Positions 51,619 through 52,506 of a stretch of 52,506 bases of DNA are shown here, in pieces. Each line of letters opens with the position of its first letter. Position 1 is the first letter of the stretch. Source of the stretch: Isotricha intestinalis (taxonomy: Eukaryota; Ciliophora; Litostomatea; Vestibuliferida; Isotrichidae); contig JAJJLU010003561.1 in NCBI GenBank assembly GCA_023807065.1, positions 1 to 52,506 on the forward strand, given 5' to 3'. The notes beneath the pieces are model-generated. The model had not been told where the DNA came from. It saw only the letters and a list, made by a program, of their open reading frames with translations, and did no database searches. A program made the position numbers and the translations under genes.

Positions 51619-52198
51619 TTTATATACTTTAAATTTTTTTATTTTAATATAATTTTTCTAATAATTTAATTTTAATTGATTATCCCACAATTTCTTATAA
51701 TAAAAGTTCATCGATTCTGATTTTTTGAATAAAAATAATTTTTAAATGTGAATTAATATATATTTGAAAAAAATCAAAAACTATGAAATTTAAATGACTT
51801 AAAATTTTATTAGATTGAGTAAATAATTAATAATTTAAAAACAAAGAAATTCATTTACTTATAAAGCAGAAAACAATAACAAAAGCCAAAATTATAAAAA
51901 TTAAAAGTAAAAGTCTAATTGTTCTTTATATACAAAAAAAAAAGAAAATGTTGAAAAAGGAAATATTCATTTTTTTAGTTTTATCTGTTTAAACCTTTAT
52001 TATTATTAAATAAACCTTTAAAAAATCTAATTCAAAATTTTATGATTAAAAATTACATGAATTAAAGTTGTTTCAAAAATCAATTCTTAATTTTTCAAAA
52101 ACATTTCATTCGTTTCAAAACTTCAATAAACAAAAAATATTTATGGTTTTAGACAATACAATATCAATCAATTAAAAAATATTCTGATTAACAAATTT
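51619..52198. other. Intergenic, no gene seen
   Basis: Divergent spacer of about 580 bases between the NASP-like gene and the Cys-rich protein gene. It is somewhat less AT-extreme than other spacers but holds no frame or RNA gene that I recognise. Confidence 0.55.
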
Positions 52199-52506
52199 AT
52201 GAAATATTCTATTTACTTTTTATCATTATTTTCATTAATTATTTTAGTTTTTTCATGTAACGACAATGAAGTCAAACTTGGTGAAGATGTTGATGGAAAT
52301 GAAATATGTGGAACTGCAATTAATGATTGTGTTACATATAGTGACTCTTCTACTGCAGAAGATGTAAAATGTGAAACTTGTTCAGCTTCTAAAAGAGTAT
52401 CAAGTGATAGTTCACAATGTTTAGATCCTATTACTGATTGTGAAGAATATGTAGATGATGATTCTTGTAAAGTATGCGGAAATGGTAAAGTGCCAGACAG
52501 TACAGA
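52199..52506 (+). CDS. Cys-rich secreted or surface protein, 5' part only
   Basis: The frame opens at 52199 with a signal peptide (MKYSIYFLSLFSLIILVFSC) and stays open to the window edge, giving 102 residues. The mature part is acidic and Cys-rich in a loose repeat. Units of the form CxTAINDCVTY...KCETC and CLDPITDCEEY...SCKVCGNG alternate, with Cys pairs spaced as CxxC. Such repeats are typical of variable or GPI-anchored surface antigens and of furin-like Cys-rich proteins in ciliates and other protists. The C-terminus, and so any membrane anchor, lies outside the window. Several codons carry C or G in third positions, so composition is less extreme than in most neighbours. Confidence 0.75.
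   Translation, partial: MKYSIYFLSLFSLIILVFSCNDNEVKLGEDVDGNEICGTAINDCVTYSDSSTAEDVKCETCSASKRVSSDSSQCLDPITDCEEYVDDDSCKVCGNGKVPDST

Noticed and set aside
1..52506. Ciliate-type genetic code with TAA and TAG as Gln
   Set aside because: All long genes, including a 2179-codon one, use CAA for Gln and have no internal TAA or TAG, and many end in TAA. In-frame TAA/TAG occur only in genes with other damage, or in stretches that fit as introns.

Overview
The window is nuclear DNA of a unicellular eukaryote. It is extremely AT-rich (about 80% or more by eye), with long single-exon genes on both strands, short intergenic spacers, and K/N/I/E-rich proteins. All long reading frames use the standard code: Gln is almost always CAA, Trp is TGG, and genes end in TAA or TGA. 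A dynein LC8 light chain and a relic resembling a dynein-regulatory-complex coiled coil point to a cell with cilia or flagella. Four breaks in reading frames can be healed by very short GTA...TAG introns (28, 30, 25 and 16 nt). Tiny GTA-TAG introns are known from ciliates such as Paramecium. The best guess is therefore a ciliate that kept the standard code (litostomes do, for example), but I cannot name a genus, and another AT-rich protist is possible.

Layout. 0.2-9.5 kb: U2A' splicing factor, a secreted BPI-like protein, a Cys-tailed small protein with a predicted 28-nt intron, a GRASP-type Golgi protein with one frame break, a decayed coiled-coil gene, a basic orphan, a decayed FAF2/Ubx2-like UBX gene, and two coiled-coil proteins. 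9.8-24.8 kb: FCP1/SCP-type phosphatase, a giant type I membrane protein, a USP32-like deubiquitinase, a divergent protein kinase, and a COPI-associated membrane protein. 24.8-35.3 kb: decayed DRC-like gene, LC8, a 2179-residue BEACH-WD40 protein, and a DYRK kinase. 36-45 kb: EF-hand protein with one frame break, a helical protein, a TLDc protein, an SNRNP27-like splicing factor, and two secretory proteins (one with a frame break). 45.9-52.5 kb: decayed endocytic-adaptor-like gene, a secreted isoaspartyl peptidase of unusual base composition, a laforin-like glucan phosphatase with two CBM20 domains, a NASP-like histone chaperone, and the start of a Cys-rich surface protein.

The genes do not form a single pathway; this is a housekeeping-type stretch. 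Themes that recur are splicing (U2A', SNRNP27), Golgi and endomembrane function (GRASP, COPI-associated, BEACH, UBX relic, adaptor relic), ubiquitin, and kinase/phosphatase signalling. The features most worth a second look are the candidate tiny introns, three otherwise intact genes broken once by a -1 shift beside an in-frame slippery heptamer, and four relics in which premature stops often sit where Gln would fit. No tRNA, rRNA, snRNA, CRISPR array, transposon or telomere repeat was recognised.
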